Shown: positions 43,812 to 56,150 of the stretch, piece after piece
Numbering within the stretch: position 1 is the first letter of the stretch
Layout: each line of letters opens with the position of its first letter
From: Owenia fusiformis
Taxonomy: Eukaryota > Annelida > Polychaeta > Sabellida > Oweniidae
Direction: 5' to 3'
Assembly: GCA_903813345.2 (NCBI GenBank)
Contig: CAIIXF020000003.1
Coordinates: 24,939,248 to 25,003,247 of the forward strand
Length of the DNA: 64,000 nucleotides
Program-made: the position numbers and the translations under genes
The notes under the pieces: generated by a model
What the model saw: only the letters and a program-made list of their open reading frames with translations
The model's database searches: none
Told to the model about the DNA's origin: nothing

Positions 43812-45419
43812 ATATACAGTATAATACTACACTGTGTATTACGTTACATTACTGAAAAACGTGAAAGTGATTTGCCTTTGTCAGAGGGTAGTGATTAGTA
43901 GCTGATGAGATCAGGGTACTCTAAGCATCACAGAGTGAGGATGAACAAGGGCAATATTGTTTTCATGAAAACATCAAGGCACCAAGATACCAATTTGTTG
44001 TTTCTTCAGTACTGTTTATGCAGATATTTTTAGCTGCAAGGATTCATACAGCTCTACCTGATGTAGGTAAGGGACAGTTCTATGAGAGAAGTTTAACCTT
44101 AGTACAGTTCTGTTTGTTGTAGTAGTCATTTATTTGTGTTGATTTCATTAATGTTTGTCATTTGTCATTTGTTTCACATTCAAAATAATAACCTCAATTA
44201 TTGACACCAAAATAATCTGAGACCATAACTTGACATATCCATTATTGAACACTTTAAAATTGAGTATTTTCTATCCTGAAATATATTTTCCAAATGGATA
44301 CATACATTTAATATCTATGTATTAATATAGGATTAATCCAATTAAGTGTGATCATTCCATTTCTTCAAAACTCACTCTCAACACATCTTTCCCTTGTGAT
44401 CAATTCAATGTTCTAACTGTTAACTCTGATTCTGCAAATAAATATAATATGAAATATGTGGATGAAGTTTGGGTCTTGAGAAGAGTGTGATGCTTAATAT
44501 ACTGCACAAACTCTACTTTGAATATAACATAGTCCTAATTTCCCTCACATTACTCCAGAGAACTGTATTTCTGGTAGATATGTTATCTGAGGCAATTAAT
44601 ATGCAGCTATTTGTGTTACTTTTAATATCCAGGCATATTAATTTTAGTTATGTTGCAGGTAATCAAATCCAAAGCAATATAATATATGGGGTATTTGGAT
44701 TCTCATCACATCTTTCTGTTTCACAAGTAGCAAAGAAGTGATAGAAGGTTGTCACGTAGATAGGCAGAGTAGGATGAATCAGGGACACTTTTTTCCCATA
44801 ATGTCAATTACAACCCAGGTACATGTAAATTGTAAATGGTCCAAACTAATAATAGCCAAAATTCTGATTTCAATAGCCCTGTCTTAAAAGAAGTATTGTT
44901 ATTGTCTACAACCTTTGGGTGGATGATATTCGGCAGTCAGTGTCTGTAACAAATGGCAGGTGTTGAGATTTTGCACGTTGTTTAATCTTCCATAGGCATA
45001 GGCTTCCATGTTGAAGAAAACCTTAAACCACTTTTTGCCTTTACCTGTGTATTCAGATTATTAGGAGTATTCAGATAGGTTTTACTGTATGAAGAAATGT
45101 TAAGGGGAGGGGAATACAAGATTAGTCAAATGTTTTGGACAACTAAATCTTCACCATGCACCAATAAATGTGAAATATGTACATAGCACATTATATAGTG
45201 AATATATTTGGTACAAGTATCGTATATGCATTGCATCTATACACATATTTTTAATTTACAACATATCCCTGTCTCATATAAACATCATTATCTTAAGTAC
45301 TTATAAAAGTGATTTATTACTTGACATATATCTTTGCATGTACTGTATGATGTACTTCTTAACATTTTTCAAGGTTGCTTTGCCAAGCATAATTTGAGTA
45401 GTAAATGTTTGGACAGTGA
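43812..45419. other. Noncoding upstream of the SNAP-47-like gene
   Basis: No coding region supported. AT-rich, with short chance frames only. Confidence 0.5.
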
Positions 45420-45610
45420 AACTTGTAAAGTTGAGCATCTACATGACGTATAGAAGAGGAACACCTCTGTTAGTGGAACAGTTTTCAGGGTCTCAAGAGT
45501 AAGACAAACTAACCTAAATGTTCAGTGAACCTGTATAAGTAGAACACCTTCCAAGTGGAACGCTTTAGAGGTGTCAAAGGTGTTCCACTTAGACAGAATT
45601 TACTGTATAC
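45420..45610. mobile_element. Second MITE copy of the 'GTGTTCCACTTAGACAG' family
   Basis: Contains GAGGAACACCTCTGTTAGTGGAA and ends GGTGTTCCACTTAGACAGAA, then TTTACTGTATAC, matching 43571-43811. It lies about 60 bases before the first coding exon of the SNAP-47-like gene. Confidence 0.55.
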
Positions 45611-45670
45611 ACAGTTTCAATGTTTTCATAATATAGATGTTTTTTATTCAATTTCAGTTGAGCCTCCAAA

Positions 45671-47249
45671 ATGGATCTCCAGTTCTCCATCTGCAGCTGG
45701 CCTGCTGCTTACTACATGAGCCAGACTTACTCATGGGTGAAAGGCATGTTCTATGTGAAGCCCATGGGGCTCTATTTTGAAGTGCCCCCAAAGAAGAAAC
45801 ACAGGAAAAGGTCGTCAAAAAAGAGAATCATGTTTATGATTCGTTTCGAACATGTAAGCAGAGTTGAGAAGAAAATCGCTAATCTCATTTATCCTGCAAT
45901 TGTTGTCTATGGTGCTAAACAGGATCGGGATCGATATTGGTTTGCATCTTTCCCAAATCGGAAATCGTCATATAACATGATTGTTCATTTCTGGAAGGAG
46001 CATTTGGCCATGATTCAACGCGGGGACTCAGTTTCTACTCCAGGGACCATTATCAGTAATAACGAATACAGTGACATCGTCTTACACGATAGTATGTCTG
46101 AGCTTGATATTTGGCTCAGTAGATGGCGATTTGTTTCTCGACCGATCACAGAACCAATCCTACTTGGAAAAGATGGGATTCACCATGCGTATGTTTTCCC
46201 GATTATCTATAACCGGTTTATTCCGGATAAGGTGATGGCTCAGTATGAGGGAGTCCTCAGGATTAGCAATGAAGGTAAGTTTGCCTCTTACTTTTAGTAG
46301 ATAGGGATCGTCCCTCTATTTTCTTTATTACCCAGGTCTGACCATACTTGCTATTACTGAGGTCTGACCATACTTGCTATTTATTACACAGGTCTGACCA
46401 TGTACTTGCTATTTATTACAAAGGTCCGACCGATACTTGCTATTACACAGATCTGACTACTTGCTATTTATTACACAGGTCTGACCATTACTTGCTATTT
46501 ATTACACTGGTCCGACCGATACTTGCTATTACACAGATCTGACTATACTTGCTATTTATTACACAGGTCTGACCATACTTGCTATTACACAGGTCTGACC
46601 ATGTACTTGCTATTTATTACACAGGTCTGACCATGTACTTGCTATTTATTACACAGGTCTGACAATACTTTCAAACAACCAACACAAGATATTTCACTAC
46701 AAACTGGAGGACATTACAGAGATCAGAATTCTCAACCCCTACCAAATGATAATCTGGAAGATCAGTGAGCATGGCTATACAGATGTCAGCTACGCTATCG
46801 TCTCCACTAGACTCGTGGAAATCATCAAGGTAATGGTGTCAAATGGCATTGGCTATGTCGAGTGCTCTCTCCATATTGCTCCCCTGATAATGCAATTGGC
46901 TTTATAATATGTAACACTGACTAAACATTTGAAAATCTTATATTGTTGCGTGAAAATCCTAAAATGTTGCACTAAAAGCTATAAAAAAAGGTGATATCTG
47001 CTAGTGATTTTTCATGGCATCTGCATCTAAATGCATATATTGACATAAACTGTTTACCAATAGGGGCGAAAATGAAATGAACATTTAATAAAATCGAATG
47101 TATCATATATTTGTTTTCAGGTGCTATACTTCATGTACAGGAATAAGTTGTGTTTCGATGAGCCCCCAGAGACTCTGACCCCCCACAACTTTGTCTACAG
47201 CGAGTCTGAGATGGGAACCCTACCCCCCTATTCAACAGCAACTCGTTGA
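45671..47249 (+). CDS. SNAP47: SNAP-47-like protein without SNARE motifs (301 aa)
   Basis: Exons 45671-46274, 46657-46829 and 47121-47249 with agreeing phases (1, then 0). An acceptor (CAATTTCAG) 12 bases before the ATG shows a split 5' UTR. Residues 1-~115 match the N-terminal PH-like region of SNAP-47 (CSWPAAYYMSQTYSWVKGMFYV, RYWFASFPNRKSSYNMIVHFWKEHL). Residues ~175-285 match its central second PH-like region (YEGVLRISNEGLTILSNNQHKIFHYKLEDITEIRI... VSYAIVSTRLVEIIKVLYFMY). SNAP-47 of vertebrates (~464 aa) also has two SNARE helices. Here the first is replaced by a short non-heptad stretch, and the frame stops (TLPPYSTATR) before any second. It could be a regulatory paralogue or an isoform. 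AATAAA at 47531. Confidence 0.82.
46330..46656 (+). repeat. Minisatellite of duplicated 3' splice sites
   Basis: About eleven units of 26-32 bp, TTATTACACAG/GTCTGACCATACTTGCTA, fill the end of intron 1. Each repeats the true acceptor and the first ~17 bases of exon 2 (ACACAG/GTCTGACAATACTT at 46657). The array therefore presents many copies of the splice acceptor just upstream of the real one. Confidence 0.88.
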
Positions 47250-49978
47250 AGGTAGTTAGGTTAAATATCATGACAAGTGAAAAGAAATGGAAATGATTAT
47301 TATCATAATGCACTATGGGTTGTCTTTAAAAATACACAAACAACTATCAACAATATGCAAACATTAAAGGTCCATTTTACCAAGTTCTGAGGATAAACTA
47401 ATAACAAATAATCATGCATCAGAAGGGAACAACAGGCACAAACCAAAACTTGACCATGATAAACTAAACAGTACTTGTACGTAATGAACTTAAAGTATTC
47501 GGTTGTGCTGTAGAAAAAATTACGATTGGAAATAAAATAAATTTTGATATTGGAAAAAAACTAAAAAACTGATAAACTAAACAATATATGAATTATATCT
47601 GATTCTTCATTATCCTATATTTTTCTGTTTCAGAAAATTGTCAGTACAGGAATCCTGGCAATTTACATAACCTAAGAACCTATAACTGAAGGATATACTA
47701 TATACTCAAGCTTAATCAACGTGAAATAGCATGAGGCTGAATTGCTGTCGGGGAACTAGAAATGCAATAATGCTCAGAGATTTTAGGGTTTACTGTCAAA
47801 CTTTAACAATATGATTTTTTTTTTGGTTATTTTATTTGCTGGTTAACCTCTTAACCTGGGATCACTTTTCCGAAGTTAGCCAACTTAAATTAAGATCTGC
47901 CAGTTTGAGAATTTATGTATTAAAATTTCAAGATATACGAGTAATCAACAGACTACCAGAATTTTTCATTTTATGCCAGTGTTGAATAGCCTTATGGATG
48001 AAATACCCCAAGGATGAAATAAACACATAGGTTGAAATTTGACAGAGGTCCCATATATGTCCAGTATTTAAAAAACTGATAGTTAACATATATCTGTAAC
48101 CAAGTGATCCAAGACTGAAGCAGCTGTCAATGAGGATGAGGCAGCTTTTTGAAGCAACATAAAACTTAGAAATATACAGGGTGGGCCAAAATTGTCAATG
48201 TTTGAGAGACCTTGTACTCTACCATTCCCAATGCCTGTATATGATAAGGTTCAGGAAACATTAATTTGAGAGGAGACATATTGTGAAAAAAGAATCTGGA
48301 AAAAACTGAAATATTTCTTTATTTTTATTTCTTTCGCACACCCTATACTGTTTGATCAAAAATGTTTTTGACAATTAGTATACAATATATTACAACTAAC
48401 TGCCCTTCCAATATTTGCTGCTGATCTGTAATAGAAGAAGGTGCCTTATATTCATAATATTGTACAAGATAAACTTTATATAAACTATATTCATATAGGA
48501 GCTAGGTGAAATGTGTCTTTATAATGAAAAAGCATTTTGATTGAAGGGATTGTAAAATACCTGTTTCAGTAAGCTAAAATGGAGAGAGAGGGTGTTAAAA
48601 ATATATACAAAAGGCAGGACTGGTATAACAGGAAACATTGACAAAAAGAAGAATTGTGATTTTCACCTGGCTCCTTAAGTTATTAACGAAGGTACATGTA
48701 GCTAAACTAGCTATAATGTACAGCTATAACGTACAGCTATAATGTTATACATATACAATTTAACAGATATCTATGTATATAGAGAATTCCCTCTCTAACC
48801 TAAACCAAATAAGTATGCATGCTATTAAGTGTATGTATCTATTTATTAAACATATTAAATGCTTCTAGTTTTTTGGGAAAATATTTGTTCATTAAAGGTA
48901 GATCTGCATGCTGAGAATTTTTTGTAGTTTAGGGATTATAGTTACCAATGATGAATGAAATAGGTAATACTTATCTCATTTTTGTCTATATGTCATGTAG
49001 AATACAAACAGTAATTTAAAATCAAAATATCAAACGTTGAAATTCTTGATAATTTTGTTTTCTAAATTTTTAGTTTTAAACTTTTTTTGTGAACTACCTT
49101 AAGGTCAAGGTATTCACACACAATGATTCAAATTGCATTTAAGGTAGTGCAGACTTATGCATTGCCCCAATGAAAATAAGAAGTTTGATTCAAACTGAGT
49201 CATTTTCAATTTGCTTTTTGTAAGTATGACATGATGTGATGCAGGGAAAATGCAATCTCCAATCCAAAGCTGCAATTGGAGGATGGTTTTATTGGTGCTA
49301 TTAATTAAACTTATACAACATTTAGTCTATTGGATTTATGTTATGTTGACCTAACGTATAACTTGAATAGATGCCAAACATGTTTATTCATTTAAAGTGT
49401 TACCTTTACCAAATAAAGTGTTAACTTTGCCAAACAAAATGTTACCTTAACCAATTTTTGTGTTGTCCATGTGTGTAATGTTATGTTATTGTTCTGTGGA
49501 TATTCATACTTTCAGTAAAATATGTCAAGCAAAAGGTGCTTCTTTAGCCAAGGTTTGATCATATCTACATGAATCCAGAAAACTATATATTTTGTAGTTA
49601 AAAGGTTATCTTCTCGTTTCAGCTACATAATACAAGGTTTATTTTGTCAAAAGTTGTATTTATAAAAGTGAAATGTGATTTTAAGGCACTAAATCTTTTC
49701 TGATAGGAATAAAGTTGTGAGAATATAGCAATATGTTTGTTGATATTGGTCAATGATCAATACTACATTTAGTGTAACAATGCAATTAAGGTGATTATCG
49801 TATGATCTGTAAAATGAAGCCTTCTGATTGGTCAGTTTTTGTGCTGTACCAATCAGTATTGCTACTGAGATTGTCCCCATTAATCATCTCCGTCGCAATA
49901 CAGAAAATATTGGTACGGAGGGGGGGGGGGGGACATTCTCAGTGGCAATACAGAGGATCACATGATAAAAACGTTATA
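47250..49978. other. 3' UTR and intergenic region, no gene
   Basis: Poly-A signal AATAAA at 47531. At 48176-48345 a fragment begins CAGGGTGGGCCAAAATTG and ends CGCACACCCTA, resembling the ends of a mariner-type element. A G-run of 14 lies at 49919-49932. No coding frame is supported. Confidence 0.5.
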
Positions 49979-50107
49979 GAATGATTTGAAGCGCAATACA
50001 GGATGTATTCTGCTCTTGATATTCTGTATTGGCACTCGACTTCGTCTCATTTCCAATACAGAATTTCTCGAGCAGAAGATATCCTGTATTGCACTTCAAA
50101 TCATTCA
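49979..50107. repeat. 129-bp hairpin, ~55-bp arms
   Basis: GAATGATTTGAAGCGCAATAC...TTCTGTATTGG (49979-50034) is the inverse of TCCAATACAGAA...GTATTGCACTTCAAATCATTC (50050-50107). The loop is only about 18 bases. Probably a MITE or a processed palindrome; noncoding. Confidence 0.8.
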
Positions 50108-52282
50108 ATTACTTATATTATTGTTGTTACTATGTATGCATGTGTATAACTCAGGCAAGGTCAGCTATAACTCAGTATTCACTTATATTTTGACAGATGG
50201 CAGTTGTTTCTTCTATGTCAATTTTAATGAACTTTTACAGGGTTGTATTGATGAAGGTAACTTATATATTCATTGTAAATTACATATGATTCCATGGATT
50301 TTCCATGGAAAGGGATTATCCAAGATAAAACCTAATTATTTAGTAAGTAAGCTCCCATATGTAAAGGATATGAATATAATACTTTTATTAATATCTTAGA
50401 TGTATTTCTCCTTCATTTAAAGTACTGTGTCTAATAGAGAATTTGAATATCAGGGGAGACCACTATAGTGCAAGGATGGAATATGCAAAGATTTTTGCCT
50501 AATTATTTTATCCCTCATCAATATAAAAAGGGCCATGGTAAAATTATTGACAACAAACTCTCTTGTTTTGACACATTGTTGTGAAACATTTACATATGTC
50601 TACATATAGAGAGAGGTGTTTTGAATGTAAAATTCATGTATTGGAATTTGGGCTGAAATGAAACATTTGCATATGTCTACATATAGAGAGAGGTGTTTTG
50701 AATGTAAAATTCATGTATTGGAATTTGGGCTGAAATGAATAGTCAATTAGAATAATTTCATCCAGGTATGTGAAATGGATGTGATTTTACTATTGATATA
50801 AAATGACTAAATGTGAATGGTTCATTCATATTTGATTGTTCAATGTCATAAAGCATCCTTGCTTTCCACTGGGTCTAAAATACTGAAACCTTGTAAGCCA
50901 AGATGTTTCATCAGCTGAAATAGAAAATGTGGAGAATTTTCTCCTCCATTTGAATTCTATATACAACCTGGATTTTCTACTGAGTAATTGCCTATTCATT
51001 TTACACCTAGTTGGAATGAAACGTTAGCACTGTATTTTATTAGCATAATATTTATTATATATTTACTATTACTCCAATACGCATGTCTTATTTTATGTAA
51101 ACTAGGGTCTAGTTTTGGTTTGGAGTGTAACATGATTCTTTGAAAGCCATTGTTATTCAACTAACAATGAATTAGGACCAAAATTGCTAAGTTAAAATAC
51201 TTATGTACAACTTAACAGTATTTATAAAAAATAAATGAAATTAAATAACTTCATAATATAGTTTTGATGTACTGACACCATTTGATGTGAAATTTCAATA
51301 TCTATAATTTAGAATGTGACATGGTTGGGTCAAAACAATATGGACATCATTTGAGCTCCCAATGTTCTTCACCTTTTGAAATAAAAGACATCAAAATTAA
51401 TAAATAATATCTGATTAGCTAGTCACGCGGTACTAACTTCGACCGTTAATTTGTGCAGTATGAGAGTCCAATCCTTGATTTTCAAACATCTGGTAGGTTA
51501 AAAATTCAAATTAACCGTCAAAGTTAGTACCGCGTGCTGGTGCAATTTTTAAAAGCAGAATTCCCCCACAAAACATTATTAAAACACGTGTGTAACCCTA
51601 ATTTAAGCTAAATGTCGTTCTAGAGAAAACTATTTGAATCATTAAAAATCAATTATATTTTACATGTCAAGCATGTCATATCAGCTTAGTTTATAAAATA
51701 TCACAAATTCAAAAATGACCATTAACTCTGCGCCGCGCATGCAAGCTCCGTCTACATAGGGTGATGATCGTCTAAATATAAAATGATTTTCATTCCATGC
51801 TTTGGTTATGAAATAAAGGATGATTCTATGCTAAAGGTTGATTTATTTTCACCAGTCCAGTCAAAGAACTATCACGAGCTCTGATCTAAGTTTTAACGCA
51901 TTTCGTACCAATATGACCATTTTGGAATGTACAGCATCCACATGAAAATATAAAATGTAGCACTAAAATGAAAAATCCCAAACTTTACACTAAAACTAAC
52001 TACGAAAATCTAAAATGTTTTGCCAAAACATAACGAGGCATTAACATGCAAAATGTCATCACCAGCTGCCATTCGTTACAGACGCCGAATGAACCGCCGA
52101 ACAACGAACTTCAACCGCTGACCTCCACCACAAAAAAGTGGGAGACATAGATTTATCATACTAATAAATTATAGAGCATATGCGTGAGATGTAATGTTAC
52201 ATTGACATTAAATCCTTAACAAAACATGTAAAAATATTGATTCTAGAGTTAGATATTTTAGATGTAACCTTTCAAATCCATT
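50108..52282. other. Intergenic, with a 77-bp tandem duplication
   Basis: Positions 50583-50659 and 50660-50736 are near-identical 77-bp copies (GAAACATTTRCATATGTCTAC...). A hairpin lies at 51422-51538 (own entry). No gene is seen; the 137-codon frame at 49986 overlaps the hairpin and has no recognised features. Confidence 0.5.
51422..51538. repeat. Hairpin with 32-bp arms (CGCGGTACTAACTT)
   Basis: AGTCACGCGGTACTAACTT... (51422-51453) is inverted at 51507-51538 with three mismatches; the loop is about 53 bp. Noncoding. Confidence 0.8.
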
Positions 52283-53779
52283 TCACTTGATTTGCTCTAG
52301 CTCTGGTAAATGCAATTTGGCTCTTGGATAATTTTTAAAGTAACGTTCTTTAAATGGTTTTGAGTGAAAAGGATAATTACTTTGATTTGATTTGCCTGGC
52401 CATTTAGTTTTGAATTTAATTCCAGTACTTTCTTTTGCATTCAAACGCTCTTCAAAAATCATTTTCAATTTTAAATCATGGGTAAATTTTGTTTCGGCTA
52501 ACTTCATTAATTCGCATTGACTATCCACTGAATTTTTCGTGCAATTTAACGTGGTTGTATTCTGAAGTTGTTTTAATGTTTCCACATTGCGGTATAGTTT
52601 TTCTGTTCCATATTTTTTAACACGTCTCCAAAAAGATTGATTGAAATAATCAAATAACATATAATCAGCAACATTCCACTCTTTTAACATCTTAACGTCT
52701 TTTTTGTTTAATTCTGGATGTCGTTTGACCTGCATTAGGTGAAAATATACCATGTCTTTTAATGGCACTTTGAGTATATCTGCCAGCAAAACCAGACTTT
52801 CATAGAAATAATCAGCCACAAAGATATAATCAAAGGCATTGTCTAAAAACTGTATATATTCCTTGATCATTGTTACATTCAGCATATCCTTTATTTCAAA
52901 TCCAAAATCGTAAATTTGTTCGCTCTGAGTGGAGACTTTCCATGCTGCACATTGTCGCCCATGTTTACTCTGTAGCATCACTTTTAGAATTTGAGTAATA
53001 TTATCTTTTTCCGTTTCATAGCATTTATAGAATTTATGAAAAATATATCCAGAAAGAAATTGGCTTTCTACACTTCGTACAGTCCCTATGTATAGAGTAT
53101 CCCGTGGCATAAATTTGGTGACTCTTGGATGGTAACGAGTGTGGTGACAGAAAATGTTATATTCATCAATACCGTGTGCTAGTGGCATAATGACTTCGGG
53201 GGTAAAGTGGTTTGGGTACCCGGCCCGATGAATGTTCCATGGCATCGCAAATGTCAGATTATATTTTTCTCCGTACCTGAAAATAATATTTTGAATTGTT
53301 GTACTGGCTGCTTTGTGTGTTTTTGCAAAGTAAACATTTTTCGGTTTGATGATTATACCGTATTTATGACCATCTTCTTGAACGGTGTTAATTTCACCTT
53401 TGTTTTCCTTCGGACTATTTATTCCATCTTTCCCCCTTTCACTTTTAAGTTCATCTGGCTGTTCATAATTTCCACTATGTGGTGGCTCACTTGCAGTTTT
53501 GATTTCTAAGAATGTCTGTTCGTTTTTATGCTTTTTATTTTCAGTATATTTTTCATCATCTTTGTGTTGATTTTGATGTCGATTAAAAGATTTTGCTTGT
53601 GTTAGAACATCAGATTGTCCAATCTTTCCTTGTTCTGCAAGAGGTTCCGGATTAAAATGCTTAAATTCGTTCTCAAAGATAGCATGAAAAGAATAATTCA
53701 GACTGCAGAAAACCATGATAAATAAAAATCCCAAAACAATGTAGCGCATTGCCATCATGATTTTCAACAATTGATTCAT
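52283..53779 (-). CDS. Galactose-3-O-sulfotransferase family protein (498 aa)
   Basis: This family transfers sulfate from PAPS to the 3-OH of galactose on glycolipids or glycans in the Golgi lumen. It is a single-exon frame from ATG at 53779. Residues ~11-31 form a type II membrane anchor (MRYIVLGFLFIMVFCSLNYSF). A charged, low-complexity stem runs to ~140. The catalytic domain has the 5'-PAPS loop KTHKAASTT (~153-161), the 3'-phosphate motif GTVRSVESQFLSGY (~232-245) and NIHRAGYPNHF, all typical of Gal3ST. The stem is longer than in vertebrate enzymes (~400-430 aa). Acceptor specificity cannot be read from sequence. Convergent with nothing nearby; the CAO gene lies upstream on the same strand. 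Confidence 0.9.
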   Translation of the reverse strand: MNQLLKIMMAMRYIVLGFLFIMVFCSLNYSFHAIFENEFKHFNPEPLAEQGKIGQSDVLTQAKSFNRHQNQHKDDEKYTENKKHKNEQTFLEIKTASEPPHSGNYEQPDELKSERGKDGINSPKENKGEINTVQEDGHKYGIIIKPKNVYFAKTHKAASTTIQNIIFRYGEKYNLTFAMPWNIHRAGYPNHFTPEVIMPLAHGIDEYNIFCHHTRYHPRVTKFMPRDTLYIGTVRSVESQFLSGYIFHKFYKCYETEKDNITQILKVMLQSKHGRQCAAWKVSTQSEQIYDFGFEIKDMLNVTMIKEYIQFLDNAFDYIFVADYFYESLVLLADILKVPLKDMVYFHLMQVKRHPELNKKDVKMLKEWNVADYMLFDYFNQSFWRRVKKYGTEKLYRNVETLKQLQNTTTLNCTKNSVDSQCELMKLAETKFTHDLKLKMIFEERLNAKESTGIKFKTKWPGKSNQSNYPFHSKPFKERYFKNYPRAKLHLPELEQIK

Positions 53780-54169
53780 TGCTATATTAAATGTTAATTA
53801 AAAGTAATAGTTTTTAATGTATGGTCTTTAAGTTCAATAAATACCAAAAGTAATTGCAATTGAGTAATTAACACTAATATAAGACTATTATAAGTAATGT
53901 CCAACATCTAGTGGTTTATCTAGTTTTTCACTATACATTTTGATGACTCGTAATTTTTGAAAATTTAATCAATAATTGCATAGTTTACATACTGTAACCT
54001 ATATAGCTATGATCTTATCTTTAGTTCATTGTGGAGTCCATTACCTGTACTAATCTATATGATAAATGTTACAGCATACCCAGATATACTTCTGCAATCA
54101 ATCATTGTATAATGACATTTGAAAAATTGATCGGAATTTGAAGTTTTCATTTGTTCATATACATGTATT

Positions 54170-54581
54170 GATTATTTTTGGTTGAGCACATTTTAAACAA
54201 TCGAAAAAATCGAAAAAACCAAACCCGTTATTGATGAAGCACAACACAATTTTACACAAAACAATCAAAACACAATCAGGCACAACAAAACTGGAATAAC
54301 AAAACACCCAACCAACACTCTCTAAAAACAACACCAATCACGCAACACAATCTGACACAACCAGATACTTCATCCTACTGGGCACAACCCGCTACCCGAC
54401 CAGCACAACACAATACAACATAACACAACCACTTCGAAACTAACATAACTTTATGAGACACAACCCGATACCAAACTTACAAAACACAACCAGGCTCAAC
54501 CAGACAAACAACCACCAAAACACAATCGACTATCAAACTAACTCAATGGAGCACAACCAAACAACAAACCAACACAATACA
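54170..54581. repeat. Strand-asymmetric CA-rich tract (ACACAACA words)
   Basis: A/C-dominated sequence, poor in G on the plus strand, made of irregular ACACAACC/CAAACACAACA words. It leads into the 629-bp tandem duplication that continues the same composition. Confidence 0.7.
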
Positions 54582-55809
54582 ACATAGCCAACGAGACCAA
54601 ATTTAAATCAACCCATTGTTGAATCATCACAACACAACACAACCCGACACCAACCACCGCAACAGAGTCAGTCACAACCCAATACTGAATCAATTAAACT
54701 ACACTATTAAATACAATCAGGCACAAGCTGCAAACACAACTAAACTATAATACCAATTTACTTAGTACCCAACTAACTGTCTCTAACTGGAGACAATCCC
54801 AAAACAAAACCAAATCGGGGACAACCCATCCCCCCTCCCCCTCCCCCTCATTAGGCTGCTGATGAAAAACATATCATGGACCACCAACCATGAGTTCGAA
54901 ACACATTGGGCCCTTACTGTGACTCACAAGTAAGGGAGAAGATCCACTACTGGATCGGGATGTCCGGCCATTCTCTACAAAAATGACAATAGGGGTGACA
55001 CCACCAATGTCATCATCCTAGGATCAACTAAATATACTCTCCCTGTCACATAATCACTGACGATGGTTCGGGGAAGCTTAGACACTAGACTTTATCTCCC
55101 AGGTCCCACCAACGAGACCACTCACCACTTTACACAGATTACATGACTTGTGTGTGTTCATAACTGGTGATGTCTCAAGACATGGTCTAAGTCACCAACC
55201 CCGACACTGAACATAGCCAACGAGACCAAATTCAAATCAAACCATTGTTGAATCATCACAACACAACCTGACACCAACCACCGCAACAGAGTCAGTCACA
55301 ACCCAATACTGAATCAATAAACTACACTATTAAATACAATCAGGCACAATCTGCAAACACAACCAAACTATGATACCAATTTACTTAGTACCCAACTAAC
55401 TGTCTCTAACTGGAGACAGTCCCAAAACAAAACCAAATCGGGGACAACCCATCCCCCTCCCCCTCATTAGGCTGCTGATGAAGAACATATCATGGACCAC
55501 CAACCACGAGTTCGAAACACATTGGGCCCTTACTGTGACTCACAAGTAAGGGAGAAGATCCACTACTGGATCGGGATGTCCGGCCATTCTCTACAAAAAT
55601 GACAATAGGGGTGACACCACCAATGTCATCATCCTAGGATCAATTAAATATACTCTACCTGTCACATAATCACTGACGATGGTTCGGGGAAGCTTAGACA
55701 CTAGACTTTGTCTCCCAGGTCCCACCAACGAGACCACTCACCACTTTACACAGATTACACGACTTGTGTGTGTTCATAACTGGTGATGTCTCAAGACATG
55801 GTCTAAGTG
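54582..55809. repeat. 629-bp tandem duplication
   Basis: The segment starting ACATAGCCAACGAGACCAAA at 54582 restarts at 55211. Copies run to about 55192 and 55809, ending at CTCAAGACATGGTCTAAGT, with few differences (for example a shorter CCCCCTCCCC run in the second). Each contains GGATCGGGATGTCCGGCCAT and GACTCACAAGTAAGGGAG. No coding frame. Function unknown. Confidence 0.9.
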
Positions 55810-56150
55810 TATCTTTAGTGCTCAACTTCCCATTTTGCCAAAATTACAGATGATTTACCATTCCTGATTTGTCTATATATTGTCGTTGTCATTATTTACT
55901 GGTTTAATTCACAAGTTTTCATACTTGAGAGCAATTAATTCTATCCACTTTCATACCTCTGAAACACACACAGGATCTGAGTATTCAGTAAAAATACCAT
56001 TAGTATCAATACTTTTAGATCAATCCTGCATTGAAGCAACATTTCATCGGATTTTTCTCAGTAAAACCCCAATCTACCATTTATAACAAGTTAAACATGA
56101 TAATACCATGTGCAATTTACATATTTACTGTTAAAATAAAGATAACAGAC
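55810..56150. other. Noncoding spacer
   Basis: AT-rich; only a chance 68-codon frame. Nothing recognised. Confidence 0.5.

Noticed and set aside
43563-43898. 111-codon plus-strand frame as a small gene
   Set aside because: It overlaps a MITE with repeated GTGTTCCACTT words and has no start context or homology.
53207-53509. Plus-strand 100-codon frame with a hydrophobic stretch
   Set aside because: Antisense shadow of the sulfotransferase coding sequence.
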